A program made the position numbers and the translations under genes. Source: JADJLQ01 sp038251405 (lineage in GTDB: Bacteria; Bacteroidota; Bacteroidia; Chitinophagales; Saprospiraceae). From it: a DNA stretch of 64,000 nt. The notes under the pieces were generated by a model, which worked only from the letters and a program-made list of their open reading frames with translations, was not told the DNA's origin and made no database searches. The DNA lies in assembly GCA_038251405.1 (NCBI GenBank), contig JBBSBH010000017.1, positions 1-64,000 of the forward strand, written 5' to 3'. Of the stretch, positions 10,184 to 18,679 are shown one piece after another. Each line of letters begins with the position of its first letter. Within the stretch, counting starts at the first letter, position 1.

Positions 10184-10477
10184 TTATATTTTTTGAGCAT
10201 CTATTTTATCATATTCTGAATGAGTTCCAACAAATCTGATCCAAACTATTTGATTTATAAAAGTAACTCTAATAACTAAGCGATATTGATTGCCTTTTAT
10301 TTTAAAAATGATTCTGTCATCACCAATTATCTTACAAGTTCCAAACATTGATTTCACCTCATTAAAACTACCCCATGAAGCTTTGCTTGTGAACTTATAC
10401 CATGCAAGAAGACTTTGCTTTGAATCAGAATGAATTTCCCAAAAATTCTTTAATGTACTTTTGGCTATCACTCTCAT
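10184..10477 (-). CDS. higB: HigB-type toxin (mRNA interferase, RelE/HigB-like)
   Basis: 97 residues in the HigB family of Bacteroidota: basic N-terminus (RVIAKSTLKNFWEIHSDSK), central WGSFNEVKSMF, and a C-terminal RLVIRVTFINQIVWIRFVGTH strand pair ending in a conserved His followed by EYDKID. These proteins cleave mRNA on the ribosome. It is first in the operon, with higA 2 nt downstream. A TATATTTG box ends 5 nt before the ATG. A divergent box at 10627 serves the DUF4160 gene on the other strand, so the 150-bp region holds back-to-back promoters of two toxin-antitoxin-like loci. Confidence 0.9.
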   Translation of the reverse strand: MRVIAKSTLKNFWEIHSDSKQSLLAWYKFTSKASWGSFNEVKSMFGTCKIIGDDRIIFKIKGNQYRLVIRVTFINQIVWIRFVGTHSEYDKIDAQKI

Positions 10478-10482
10478 TTAAG

Positions 10483-10490
10483 CAAATATA
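10483..10490 (-). promoter_or_regulatory. Candidate -7 box TATATTTG for higBA
   Basis: Exact TAnnTTTG match 5 nt before the higB start. A TTTG lies about 20 nt further upstream (10511-10514 on the complementary strand) and may be the -33 element. Confidence 0.55.
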
Positions 10491-10626
10491 CAGAATGAAT
10501 ATTAAAGTTCCAAATTTGGGAATAAATAATGAAAGTCAGATTAATTACTTTTTATGGAAAATGTCGAAGTGTTTTTTTTTTCAAAGACTCCTTTACAACA
10601 GCCTGATAGGTATCCATTTTAAAAAC

Positions 10627-10634
10627 TATCTTTG
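10627..10634 (+). promoter_or_regulatory. Candidate -7 box TATCTTTG for the DUF4160/DUF2442 pair
   Basis: Exact TAnnTTTG match 20 nt before the ATG at 10655. It supports 10655, not an upstream codon, as the original start of the DUF4160 gene. Confidence 0.5.
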
Positions 10635-10654
10635 CTTACGATATTTTAAAAATC

Positions 10655-10914
10655 ATGCCGGAAATTTCGAGGTTTTTAGGATAATAATTAGAATGTTTTA
10701 CAATGAACGTAATCCTCCACATTTTCATGCTTATTATTATGACTTCAAGGCAGAAATTGACATTCAATCACTAGAAATTCTTAAAGGTTATTTACCAAAA
10801 AGAATTGTAGCTTTAACTGTTGAATGGGCATTAGATCACCGTTTAGAATTAATGAATGATTGGGATTTAATGAGAAATGACCAGCCTCCAAAACCAATAG
10901 AACCTTTAGTTTAA
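10655..10914 (+). CDS. DUF4160-family protein with a frameshift near the N-terminus
   Basis: From ATG 10655 the frame reads MPEISRFLG and then stops (TAA at 10682). The frame one base back continues as IIIRMFYNERNPPHFHAYY to 10914. DUF4160 proteins normally start MPEISRF-x-G-I-x-IRMF as one frame, so one base appears to be missing at TTTTTAGGATAATA (about 10675-10682). Possible readings are a real inactivating deletion, a sequencing error, -1 slippage at G-TTT-TTA, or an internal start at ATG 10694. DUF4160 genes usually sit beside DUF2442 genes, as here, and are treated as toxin-antitoxin-like; the activity is unknown. Confidence 0.7.
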
Positions 10915-10918
10915 AATT

Positions 10919-11152
10919 ATGCAAGAACTCTCCAGTATACTCAGTGTAGAAGTTTTAGAAGACTATAATCTTCTTATAACTTTTGAAGATGGGTTTGCTA
11001 AAAAAATAAACATTAAATCATTTATAAAGAATGGGGTATCCTCTTCTTTGAATGATCGAAATTTCTTTAAACAGGTCAAGGTAGAAAATGGGTATATCAC
11101 GTGGCCTAATGGATTTGATTTTTGTCCTGAGTTTTTAAGAAACTATTTGTGA
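10919..11152 (+). CDS. DUF2442-family protein
   Basis: 77 residues: VLEDYNLLITFEDGFAKKINI near the N-terminus, then FKQVKVENGYITWPNGFDFCPEFL, which is the DUF2442 core (G-Y-I-x-WPNG-x-D-xxPExL). It starts 4 nt after the DUF4160 stop and is surely cotranscribed. DUF4160/DUF2442 pairs recur across bacteria next to toxin-antitoxin and phage-defence genes, and one partner is thought to control the other. Intact here even though its partner looks frameshifted. No biochemical role can be stated. Confidence 0.85.
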   Translation: MQELSSILSVEVLEDYNLLITFEDGFAKKINIKSFIKNGVSSSLNDRNFFKQVKVENGYITWPNGFDFCPEFLRNYL

Positions 11153-11287
11153 TCGACTTGAGCGGTCTTATATAAGTTACGATTTACAAATTACAATTTT
11201 AGGATTTACGATTTAACCATTACTACTCAATCAGATTACCACTTTTTATAATATGTCTTATATTTACACCTAGAAAACTACGATACT

Positions 11288-13186
11288 ATGGCGGAAGTAA
11301 AATACACTGAAGAAGACATCAGATCCCTCGACTGGAAAGAACATATCAGACTGCGACCAGGAATGTATATAGGAAAACTGGGCGATGGAGCTTCTCCGGA
11401 TGATGGTATCTATGTTCTGATCAAAGAAGTAATTGACAATTGTATAGACGAATATACCATGGGCTACGGGAAACAAATAGAAATCAACTGTGAAGAAGGG
11501 GCTGTTATGGTCCGGGACTATGGCAGAGGAATTCCGCTTGGGAAAGTAGTCGATGTGGTATCGATAATCAATACCGGTGCAAAGTACGACTCCAAAGCTT
11601 TTAAAAAATCTGTTGGTCTCAATGGAGTAGGTACTAAAGCAGTAAATGCCCTGTCGGATTATTTTTATGTGCAGGCATTTAGAGATGGTAAAGCAAAAGC
11701 TGCAGAATTTAAAAAAGGAGTCTTAGTAAAGGACCCTGCGATCAGCAATTCAAAAGAAGAAAACGGCACATTTGTAAAATTTATCCCTGATGTCAGCATA
11801 TTTAAGCACTACGAGTTTAATATGGCTTATATCGAAAATCAATTGTGGAACTATGCCTATCTGAATGCAGGCCTAAAAATTAAATTCAACGACAAGACTT
11901 TAATGTCCCGCAATGGTTTGCTTGATTTATTAACCCGCAAGACCGAGGGAGAAGAGCTTCGATATCCCATTATCCATTTGAAGGGCGATGATATTGAATT
12001 GGCTATTACCCATGGCAATGAATATGGCGAGCAATATTATTCATTTGTAAATGGTCAAAATACCACCCAGGGTGGCACTCATCTGGTGGCTTTCAGAGAA
12101 ACTATAGTGGAAACAGTGCGCAATCATTTCAAAAAAGATTTCGATGCTAAAGATATCAGGGCATCCATAATTGCATCGATCAGTGTGCGGATAGAAGAGC
12201 CTGTATTCGAATCACAAACTAAGACCAAACTGGGCTCGCAGCAAATTGCACCGGAGGGACAAAGTCTTAAGTCATTTATACTTGATTTTGTAAGCAGACA
12301 GCTGGATAATTATCTTCACAAAAATACAGATGTTGCCAATGCCCTGCTATCCAGGATACAACAATCAGAACGAGAAAGAAAAGAAATTGCGGGGGTTCGA
12401 AAATTAGCGAATGAGCGGGCCAAAAAAGCCAATATATACAATAAGAAATTACATGACTGCCGGGTGCATTTAGTGGATAAAGCCGACGATGAAACTAAAC
12501 TAGGCACTACTCTATTTATCACCGAAGGTGACTCCGCCAGTGGATCCCTGGTAAAAGCCCGAAATGTACAGATTCAGGCTGTATTTAGCTTGAGGGGAAA
12601 GCCGCTCAATTGCTTTGGCATGAGTAAAAAAATAGTATATGAAAACGAAGAACTCAATCTTTTGCAACATGCCCTGGATATTGAAGATGGCATAGAAAAT
12701 TTACGGTTTAACCAGGTCGTGATCAGTACTGATGCTGATGTAGATGGTATGCATATACGATTGTTATTGCTTACCTTCTTTTTACAGTTTTTTCCAGATT
12801 TAGTACGCAACGGTCACCTGTTTATATTAGAGACCCCATTATTCCGGGTCAGGGATAAAAGTCAAACATTTTATTGTTATAGCGAGAAAGAAAAAAAAGA
12901 AGCCGTTCAAGCACTTCGTGGCAAGCCTGAAATCACTCGTTTCAAAGGATTAGGAGAGATATCTCCAAATGAGTTTGGAAGATTTATTGGGGCAGATATG
13001 AGGTTAGAGCCAGTGATCCTGCAGGAGGGTACTGCTATTGATGATATTTTAGATTATTATATGGGCAAAAACAGTCCAGAGCGACAAGAATTTATCATTG
13101 AAAACCTGCGCACCAATATTGATGATATCAAGCCGGAAGAAGTACCGGATGTATTGGAAGAGAAATTAGAAGAAGAACTTGTTTAG
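11288..13186 (+). CDS. parE: DNA topoisomerase IV subunit B (ParE-type)
   Basis: 632 residues, the ATPase/TOPRIM subunit that decatenates chromosomes together with ParC. The GHKL fold shows RLRPGMYIGKLGDG (21-34), catalytic EVIDNCIDE (47-55), the YGRGIP loop and GLNGVGTKAVNALS. The TOPRIM domain shows TEGDSASG (about 414-421) and DADVDGMHIR (about 480). The D/E-rich tail and absence of the GyrB-specific start argue for ParE, not GyrB. parC is not adjacent in this window. Short TTACGATTT-type repeats flank the gene on both sides. It converges on the NlpC/P60 gene with 54 nt between stops. Confidence 0.88.
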   Translation: MAEVKYTEEDIRSLDWKEHIRLRPGMYIGKLGDGASPDDGIYVLIKEVIDNCIDEYTMGYGKQIEINCEEGAVMVRDYGRGIPLGKVVDVVSIINTGAKYDSKAFKKSVGLNGVGTKAVNALSDYFYVQAFRDGKAKAAEFKKGVLVKDPAISNSKEENGTFVKFIPDVSIFKHYEFNMAYIENQLWNYAYLNAGLKIKFNDKTLMSRNGLLDLLTRKTEGEELRYPIIHLKGDDIELAITHGNEYGEQYYSFVNGQNTTQGGTHLVAFRETIVETVRNHFKKDFDAKDIRASIIASISVRIEEPVFESQTKTKLGSQQIAPEGQSLKSFILDFVSRQLDNYLHKNTDVANALLSRIQQSERERKEIAGVRKLANERAKKANIYNKKLHDCRVHLVDKADDETKLGTTLFITEGDSASGSLVKARNVQIQAVFSLRGKPLNCFGMSKKIVYENEELNLLQHALDIEDGIENLRFNQVVISTDADVDGMHIRLLLLTFFLQFFPDLVRNGHLFILETPLFRVRDKSQTFYCYSEKEKKEAVQALRGKPEITRFKGLGEISPNEFGRFIGADMRLEPVILQEGTAIDDILDYYMGKNSPERQEFIIENLRTNIDDIKPEEVPDVLEEKLEEELV

Positions 13187-13240
13187 GAATATACGAAGTA
13201 CGATTTTTGAATTACGATTTACCATTACTTCTCACTTCCA

Positions 13241-14425
13241 TCAATCAAACCATTTAATATCTTCTGTACCAAAAATCCCGTGTTCTTTTGGCGAAGCTAA
13301 TGGCCTTGTGGCTCTTACAAAAGTTTTAAACCTGTTTTCTGCGAAAGTAGAGTCGCCCCTTTTGATACTTTGTATTCTTACATGGCCTGTAGAATGAATG
13401 ATTTTCCCATTGCCCAAATACATGGCAACATGAGTGATCTTTTCAGGAAGTGAATCTGTAGCTTTTCTGCCAAAGAATAGAAAATCTCCGGGTTGTAAAT
13501 TTGCAAAACTAGTGTCGGTCTCTATGGGAAGGCCTACTTTCACTTGCTGAGAAGCATCACGCGGCAGGATCAGATCGTGCCTTAAAAACACCATTTTAGT
13601 AAATCCGCTGCAGTCCATAGCATTTGCAGAGGTGCCTCCCCAGAGATAGGGACGACCTAAATAACCGCGAGCAGTATTGAGAATAGAAACCGCATCTTGC
13701 TGTTTTGATTCCTGTGCCTGCCATAATTTTAGGGGAACGATATGGTCCGATTTTATATATCCATTTCGGCCATCCGCAAGTGAAACTTTGTTGAATTGAT
13801 CACCATTACTTCCATTATCGATGACAATGGCGCCTGCAGATAATGGACTGATCACGTTAGCCGTAGTTAGTGGCTGATCTACTATATAGGTTTGATCCTG
13901 AACGATAAATGCTTTGGGCTCTGCTAACCACTCGCTCAATTTATTCGAGTCTAAAGGATGAACGGCTTCTATATCTATCCAGCCCAAATAATCATCCGGG
14001 GTCTGTGCATATACCCAGCCTCCCTTTAACTTAAATAATCTAATTACCGTACCGCAAAGTACCTGGTTAGACAATTCGCTGCTATGCGCAGGGCCGGATC
14101 TCATATTTGCTACTGGAACGGAGATCACACCATATAATTCTGACCCAAGATCTTTGGAAGGCCATATTTCAATGCTATCAATAATATTCAATCCCTGCAG
14201 TGCGAAAAGCAATTCGATTTTCGCTTTCGGAATAGCAGTCTCCCCTTTCAATATAATGCCGGCCTTGGTTGCTATGGCCGTAACATTAAAAATGGCTGTT
14301 CGCTTGTCCGGCGCATATTGATTTTTAATACTCTGGATGGAGTCTATAAGCTTTTTAGGAATGGAAAGATCCTGTTTACAGGTAATAAATAAAATGGAAA
14401 TAAAAACTGAGAGGAAGATTTTCAC
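13241..14425 (-). CDS. NlpC/P60 peptidoglycan endopeptidase lipoprotein with SH3 domains
   Basis: About 394 residues from GTG 14425; a TTG one codon upstream overlaps the promoter and is less likely. A lipoprotein signal ends SILFITC (Cys about 16), so it is probably membrane-anchored on the periplasmic side. An N-terminal region and SH3-like segments (around VANMRSGPAHSSE, GGWVYAQTPDDYLGWI) precede the C40 domain. That domain has PYLWGGTSANAMDCSGF with the nucleophile Cys, GDFLFFG, then THVAMYLG with the catalytic His, and IIHSTGHV. The layout matches gamma-D-glutamyl-diaminoacyl endopeptidases of the YkfC type, which act on peptidoglycan peptides. A TAAATTTG box ends 4 nt before the GTG. 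Confidence 0.85.
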   Translation of the reverse strand: MKIFLSVFISILFITCKQDLSIPKKLIDSIQSIKNQYAPDKRTAIFNVTAIATKAGIILKGETAIPKAKIELLFALQGLNIIDSIEIWPSKDLGSELYGVISVPVANMRSGPAHSSELSNQVLCGTVIRLFKLKGGWVYAQTPDDYLGWIDIEAVHPLDSNKLSEWLAEPKAFIVQDQTYIVDQPLTTANVISPLSAGAIVIDNGSNGDQFNKVSLADGRNGYIKSDHIVPLKLWQAQESKQQDAVSILNTARGYLGRPYLWGGTSANAMDCSGFTKMVFLRHDLILPRDASQQVKVGLPIETDTSFANLQPGDFLFFGRKATDSLPEKITHVAMYLGNGKIIHSTGHVRIQSIKRGDSTFAENRFKTFVRATRPLASPKEHGIFGTEDIKWFD

Positions 14426-14429
14426 CAAA

Positions 14430-14437
14430 CAAATTTA
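14430..14437 (-). promoter_or_regulatory. Candidate -7 box TAAATTTG for the NlpC/P60 gene
   Basis: Exact TAnnTTTG match, 4 nt before the GTG start, implying a leaderless or nearly leaderless mRNA. Confidence 0.45.
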
Positions 14438-14482
14438 ACTTTTGTTTGGATTAATAAGAAAATGCTTTCGTAATGGTATAAA

Positions 14483-14630
14483 CGCTTTTTAAGAAAGCGG
14501 CTAAATCGCATTTTGATGGGCTAGAAATTTTAAATTGCGAAAATTTCAGAGCCATTAGGCTCGAAAAATTTATTAACAATGGATTTTAATCCATTGTCAA
14601 GTTGAGCACACATTGAAGAGCTGTAGGCTC
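14483..14630. repeat. Cluster of short perfect hairpins
   Basis: Consecutive inverted repeats: CGCTTT/AAAGCG (14483-14499), GAAATTTT/AAAATTTC (14524-14547), GAGCC/GGCTC (14549-14562), ACAATGGATT/AATCCATTGT (14576-14597) and GAGC/GCTC near 14617. A 72-codon frame overlaps part of this (14586-14804 minus) but its sequence follows the hairpins and looks non-coding. The rest of 14630-14926 shows no gene. Confidence 0.6.
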
Positions 14631-14926
14631 GGCACATATAATATAGGTCGAACCTGCAATTCTATTATGCTCTAATAATATTGGGGACGCCTTAAAACCT
14701 TTTCCTCTCATTCCTATTAAATAAAACGAGGCAATGCCCCTATGAAGTTTTTTATCTATTTTTTGAGCAAAGCTAATAAGCCCATCAAAATGAGAATTAG
14801 CCAAGAAAGCCAGCTTTATTCATTATTGATTGGGGTATCCTTCATGGCTCAGGTCGAATAAAAATTTTGTTCGAGTTGCTCAAACGTATATGCATTAGAC
14901 ATGTTTGCAAAAAAAACATAAATTTT

Positions 14927-15118
14927 TTAAACCCAAAGCATTCATTAGAAATGAATGCTTTATCCTTCGGATTGACGAAGTAATTGTAAAGCAATTACTT
15001 GTCAGGGTTAACCCTGATATTGAAATGAATGAATTATTTCCATTGGCCTTTTTCATAATTCATTCATTTTCAATCATCAGATAGTTCATTGAATTTCTAA
15101 TGAACTATTTGGGTTTAA
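14927..15118. repeat. 192-bp element of nested hairpins inside an 11-bp outer stem
   Basis: TTAAACCCAAA at 14927 pairs with TTTGGGTTTAA at 15108. Inside are five stems: AAAGCATTCATT/AATGAATGCTTT (14935-14961), AAGTAATTG/CAATTACTT (14978-15000), the palindrome CAGGGTTAACCCTG (15003-15016), TGAAATGAATGAATTA with its partner at about 15055-15072, and ATAGTTCATT/AATGAACTAT (15081-15108). Almost every base is paired. It could be a small non-coding mobile element or a structured RNA. It lies just downstream of the RES toxin gene, between two minus-strand genes. Confidence 0.75.
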
Positions 15119-15140
15119 TTAGCTTAATTGATCAAGTGTA

Positions 15141-15602
15141 TTATACTTTAAAGAGTCTCCTATCAAAGATAAAAGGATCTGTTTCTATCACTTTCAATTT
15201 TACAAATTCCGGATGATGCGGATTTATTAAGAAATTGAAATCACCTGGTGTCACAGATGATGGCACCTGAAGGATGCAATGTTTTTTTTCAAATAAAAAT
15301 TGATCACCAATAACTTGAGTAGAGTTTGTGTATGGAAAAATATTCCAATTTTGAGGCAGACCGGATGCATCTATTTTTTCCAGAGATAGTTGGTCAGGAA
15401 TAAAAATACTGTGAATCAAATAATCAGAAGGCAAAGTTCCGAGAGAAAAATGAACAGCAACCTCAGCCATCGATAAAGACCTGTTGCTTGCAGTATATAT
15501 AACCTCTAGACCGGCAGTGTTCCATCTTCCTCCTTTTAATGAAGCCCCTTTGCCTTCTAAGGCATTTGGATACTTCTTCTTAGTCAGGCGGAATACTATC
15601 AT
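15141..15602 (-). CDS. RES-domain toxin
   Basis: 153 residues, the usual RES length. The family takes its name from conserved Arg, Glu and Ser residues: here RLTKKKY at the N-terminus, GGRWNTAG (25-32), IYTASNRSLSMAEVAVH (about 35-51), and a C-terminal NPHHPEF...FDRRLF block. RES toxins degrade or transfer NAD+ (an ADP-ribosyltransferase-like fold) and stop growth unless bound by the cognate Xre/MbcA antitoxin. The ATG directly follows the antitoxin stop (TAG-ATG), so the two are translationally coupled. All key motifs look intact. Confidence 0.92.
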   Translation of the reverse strand: MIVFRLTKKKYPNALEGKGASLKGGRWNTAGLEVIYTASNRSLSMAEVAVHFSLGTLPSDYLIHSIFIPDQLSLEKIDASGLPQNWNIFPYTNSTQVIGDQFLFEKKHCILQVPSSVTPGDFNFLINPHHPEFVKLKVIETDPFIFDRRLFKV

Positions 15603-16088
15603 CTATGCAAATATTCCATGTTCAATGCGAGTAAGCTCTCCGATCACTAATTCTTTCCCATAAGAATCCTTCATTAAGTTAATCGGTTTGTCATTTCCTA
15701 ATGCAAACGAAGGGGTTTCTAACCAAGTTTTAAATTTTTCCATTGAACCAAAAACTTCTAAACCTAAAAGGCTTACTTCAGCTATCTCCAAAATTTTTTC
15801 GGAATGTATTGGTTTAAATGATCTTTCGTCTGTTTTATATCTGGAAAAAGTCTTTAAAGAAATCTCTAGAAATTCAGACCACTCTGCCACGGTCAACGGG
15901 GTAACCTTTTGAATTAGCTCAAATAATGAGTAAGGTATTCCAGCCCTAATCAGTTGAATTACTATGTGTTGATCATAAAATAAACCTGAAAGACCTATTT
16001 TCATAGAGAATGAATTGCCAAGCACAGCCTTAAGAGAAGCATTTATTTTTTTCTCATCTCTAAGCGCAACCGATAATTTAGCAATCAT
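15603..16088 (-). CDS. Xre/MbcA/ParS-type antitoxin of the RES system
   Basis: 161 residues with an N-terminal Xre-like DNA-binding region (LTVAEWSEFLEISLKTFSRY, about residues 68-87) and a C-terminal MbcA/ParS (DUF2384) toxin-binding domain (LEVFGSMEKFKTWLETPSFALGN region, about 112-135). It neutralises the adjacent RES toxin and represses the operon. A 6+2+6 inverted repeat (TAGACA-TT-TGTCTA) lies 4 nt upstream of the ATG and is a likely operator. The antitoxin-first order matches known Xre-RES loci. Confidence 0.9.
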   Translation of the reverse strand: MIAKLSVALRDEKKINASLKAVLGNSFSMKIGLSGLFYDQHIVIQLIRAGIPYSLFELIQKVTPLTVAEWSEFLEISLKTFSRYKTDERSFKPIHSEKILEIAEVSLLGLEVFGSMEKFKTWLETPSFALGNDKPINLMKDSYGKELVIGELTRIEHGIFA

Positions 16089-16092
16089 ATTC

Positions 16093-16106
16093 TAGACATT
16101 TGTCTA
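16093..16106. promoter_or_regulatory. Candidate Xre operator palindrome
   Basis: TAGACA-TT-TGTCTA sits immediately before the antitoxin start, where an autorepressor would bind. A looser half-site (AGGACAAAA) follows at about 16114. Confidence 0.5.
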
Positions 16107-16152
16107 CAATATTAGGACAAAATTCCTCAAAAGTCAAGTTCTTAAATGAATA

Positions 16153-17046
16153 TTACCCATTTAGTGCTGCGGCACCACCTACTATCTCCGACAATTCCCT
16201 GGTAATAGTTTCCTGGCGGGCTTTGTTATAATTAATGCGAAGTTCTTTTAAAAGATCTTCAGCATTTTCAGTCGCTTTATCCATGGCTGTCATTCTGGCT
16301 CCGTGCTCAGAAGCTGAAGTATCGAGTATAGATCTTTTCAATTGAATTTTGAGCAGGGCAGGAATCATAGATTCTAAAACTACTTGTTTGTCAGGTTCAA
16401 AAAGATAGTCGGCTTTAAGCTTTGACTTCCCTTCAGGCAATTTAATTTTTTGTACCGGCAAATATTCTTCTACAGTAGGGAACTGCATGGCAGCATTCTT
16501 AAATCTACCATAAGCAAGTTTTATCTCATCGTATTGGGTAGATTCAAACGATTGGATTAAACTATCGACTAGTATATTGATGGATTCTGTTTTATGTGAT
16601 TCTATCAATGTCACATAGTCCCCTATCACATTGCAATCCGAATAATATTTTCTAAAATAATCAAAGCCTTTTTTACCAATACAAAGCACACTCAACTTTC
16701 CCGCTTTTCGTTGCTCCGCATAATTTTCATGGATAGTAGCTATGGCCGCTTTGATAATATTGGTATTGAATGCACCACATAGTCCTCTGCTTGAAGTCAC
16801 CACTATTACTAATGCAGATTTTATCTCACGTTGTTTGGCGAGCCTAATTTCAGCCTCAGACCCAAGACTATTGATTACATGGCCCAAAATTTCATTGAAC
16901 TTAACAGAGTAAGGCCTGAGCTGCACGATGGCCTGTTGGGCCCGACGCAATTTTGCAGCCGATACCATTTTCATCGCTTTAGTGATCTGCTGTGTATTGA
17001 TCACCGATTTTATTCGTTCCCTTACCTCTTTAAGATTTGCTGCCAT
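16153..17046 (-). CDS. atpG: ATP synthase F1 gamma subunit
   Basis: 297 residues, typical length. It forms the rotating central stalk of F1. The N-terminal coiled coil starts with KEVRERIKSVINTQQITKAMKMVSAAKLRRAQ, of which the ITKAMKMVSAAK part (about 21-32) is the family signature. The C-terminal helix carries the matching EHGARMTAMDKATENA block near residues 245-260. In between is the Rossmann-like domain with SSRGLCGAFN. Last gene of the operon here, 6 nt after atpA. atpD and atpC do not follow, as usual in Bacteroidota where they lie elsewhere. Confidence 0.97.
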   Translation of the reverse strand: MAANLKEVRERIKSVINTQQITKAMKMVSAAKLRRAQQAIVQLRPYSVKFNEILGHVINSLGSEAEIRLAKQREIKSALVIVVTSSRGLCGAFNTNIIKAAIATIHENYAEQRKAGKLSVLCIGKKGFDYFRKYYSDCNVIGDYVTLIESHKTESINILVDSLIQSFESTQYDEIKLAYGRFKNAAMQFPTVEEYLPVQKIKLPEGKSKLKADYLFEPDKQVVLESMIPALLKIQLKRSILDTSASEHGARMTAMDKATENAEDLLKELRINYNKARQETITRELSEIVGGAAALNG

Positions 17047-17052
17047 GCGATT

Positions 17053-18642
17053 TTATTTTTTACGATATATACCTGATACCTCACTTGCCAGACTTTTCAA
17101 TTTAGATTCTCCATCAGCAGTGAGCTGGCCTTTTCTCAGTTCTGTCAAGGTTTCAGGATATCTTTTCTCCAGGTTGGATAGATACATTTCTTCAAATTCT
17201 TTAATTTTATTTACAGGCACTGCTGACAATAAATTATTTGTACCCAGGTAAACCATTGCAATTTGTTTTTCTACTGGTACAGGTGAATATTGAGGCTGTT
17301 TCAACAATTCTACATTACGCTTTCCTTTCTCCAATGATGCCTGAGTAGTGGCGTCGAGATCAGATCCAAACTTTGCAAAAGCTTCCAAAGCTCTGTACTG
17401 AGCTTGATCCAATTTTAAAGTACCGGCCACTTTTTTCATAGCTTTTATCTGGGCATTTCCACCTACCCGGGACACCGAAATACCCACATTGATAGCCGGT
17501 CGCACACCTGCATTGAAAAGATTTGATTCCAGGAATATCTGGCCATCTGTAATAGAGATGACATTGGTAGGAATGTATGCACTCACATCACCAGCTTGTG
17601 TTTCAATGATGGGCAATGCGGTTAAAGATCCACCGCCTTTTATTAGTCCTGCATTTACCAGTGACTCTGGCAGGTCATTCATATTTTTAGCGATTTCATC
17701 ATTGCTGTTGATCTTCGCCGCACGCTCTAATAGTCTGCTATGCAAGTAAAATACATCTCCAGGATAAGCCTCTCGTCCAGGGGGACGACGAAGAAGTAAT
17801 GATACCTCGCGATAAGCCACTGCCTGCTTAGATAAATCGTCATAGATGATCAAAGCTGGTCTGCCTGTATCTCTGAAAAATTCTCCTATGGAACATCCGG
17901 CAAAGGGAGCAAAAAATTGCATGGGTGCCGGATCTGCCGCTGATGCAGACACAATCACAGTATAAGGCATGGCTCCATACTCTTCTAATGTTTTAGCCAC
18001 ATTAGCTACTGTAGATGCTTTTTGACCTGAGGCAACATATATGCAATACACGGTTTCTCCGCGCTCATAAAATTCTTTTTGATTTATAATCGTGTCAATC
18101 GCAATCGCTGTTTTACCTGTCTGACGATCACCGATGATCAACTCCCGCTGACCTCTGCCGATCGGGATCATACTATCAATTGCTTTTAAGCCAGTCTGTA
18201 AAGGCTCTGTCACAGGCTGTCTATAGATCACACCTGGAGCAATTCTCTCCAATGGCATAGAATAAGTGACACCGCTGATAGGCCCTTTGCCATCGATAGG
18301 ATTTCCCAAAGCATCCACTACTCTACCCAGGTACCCTTCTCCTACATTGATAGAGGCGATCTTACCTGTACGACGCACTATACTTCCTTCGTGAATGCCA
18401 TCCCCGGGTCCCATTAATACCACCCCTACATTGTCTTCTTCCAGGTTTAGAGCCACAGCCTGCACGCCATTTTCAAACTCTACCAGTTCACCTGCCTCTA
18501 CCATAGAAAGGCCATATACTCTGGCTATCCCGTCACCTACCTGTAGTACAGAACCCACTTGCTCTAGTTCTGATTCGGTCTTCAATCCTGAAAGTTGTTG
18601 TTTGAGGATTGCTGAAATTTCGTCTGGCTTTATATTTACCAT
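17053..18642 (-). CDS. atpA: ATP synthase F1 alpha subunit
   Basis: 529 residues. It is the non-catalytic nucleotide-binding subunit of the F1 hexamer. The N-terminal beta-barrel (DGIARVYGL, GELVEFENG) is followed by the P-loop GDRQTGKTAIAIDTI (about 168-182), then the conserved signature PAINVGISVSRVGG and a helical C-terminal domain. Starts 37 nt after atpH. No sign of truncation or unusual insertions. Confidence 0.98.
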   Translation of the reverse strand: MVNIKPDEISAILKQQLSGLKTESELEQVGSVLQVGDGIARVYGLSMVEAGELVEFENGVQAVALNLEEDNVGVVLMGPGDGIHEGSIVRRTGKIASINVGEGYLGRVVDALGNPIDGKGPISGVTYSMPLERIAPGVIYRQPVTEPLQTGLKAIDSMIPIGRGQRELIIGDRQTGKTAIAIDTIINQKEFYERGETVYCIYVASGQKASTVANVAKTLEEYGAMPYTVIVSASAADPAPMQFFAPFAGCSIGEFFRDTGRPALIIYDDLSKQAVAYREVSLLLRRPPGREAYPGDVFYLHSRLLERAAKINSNDEIAKNMNDLPESLVNAGLIKGGGSLTALPIIETQAGDVSAYIPTNVISITDGQIFLESNLFNAGVRPAINVGISVSRVGGNAQIKAMKKVAGTLKLDQAQYRALEAFAKFGSDLDATTQASLEKGKRNVELLKQPQYSPVPVEKQIAMVYLGTNNLLSAVPVNKIKEFEEMYLSNLEKRYPETLTELRKGQLTADGESKLKSLASEVSGIYRKK

Positions 18643-18679
18643 AATTATTCTTTTTATCGGTTGTCAGATTAAGTTCTTT

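Noticed and set aside
10402..10914. 170-codon plus-strand frame overlapping higB
   Set aside because: Only the part after about 10680 matches DUF4160; the upstream part is antisense to higB and its promoter.
11288..13186. GyrB instead of ParE
   Set aside because: The N-terminus and overall motifs fit Bacteroidota topoisomerase IV subunit B better, although the two families are close and only a tree would settle it.
14586..14804. 72-codon minus-strand frame
   Set aside because: It lies in hairpin-rich repeat DNA, has no recognisable domain and no promoter or ribosome-binding signal.
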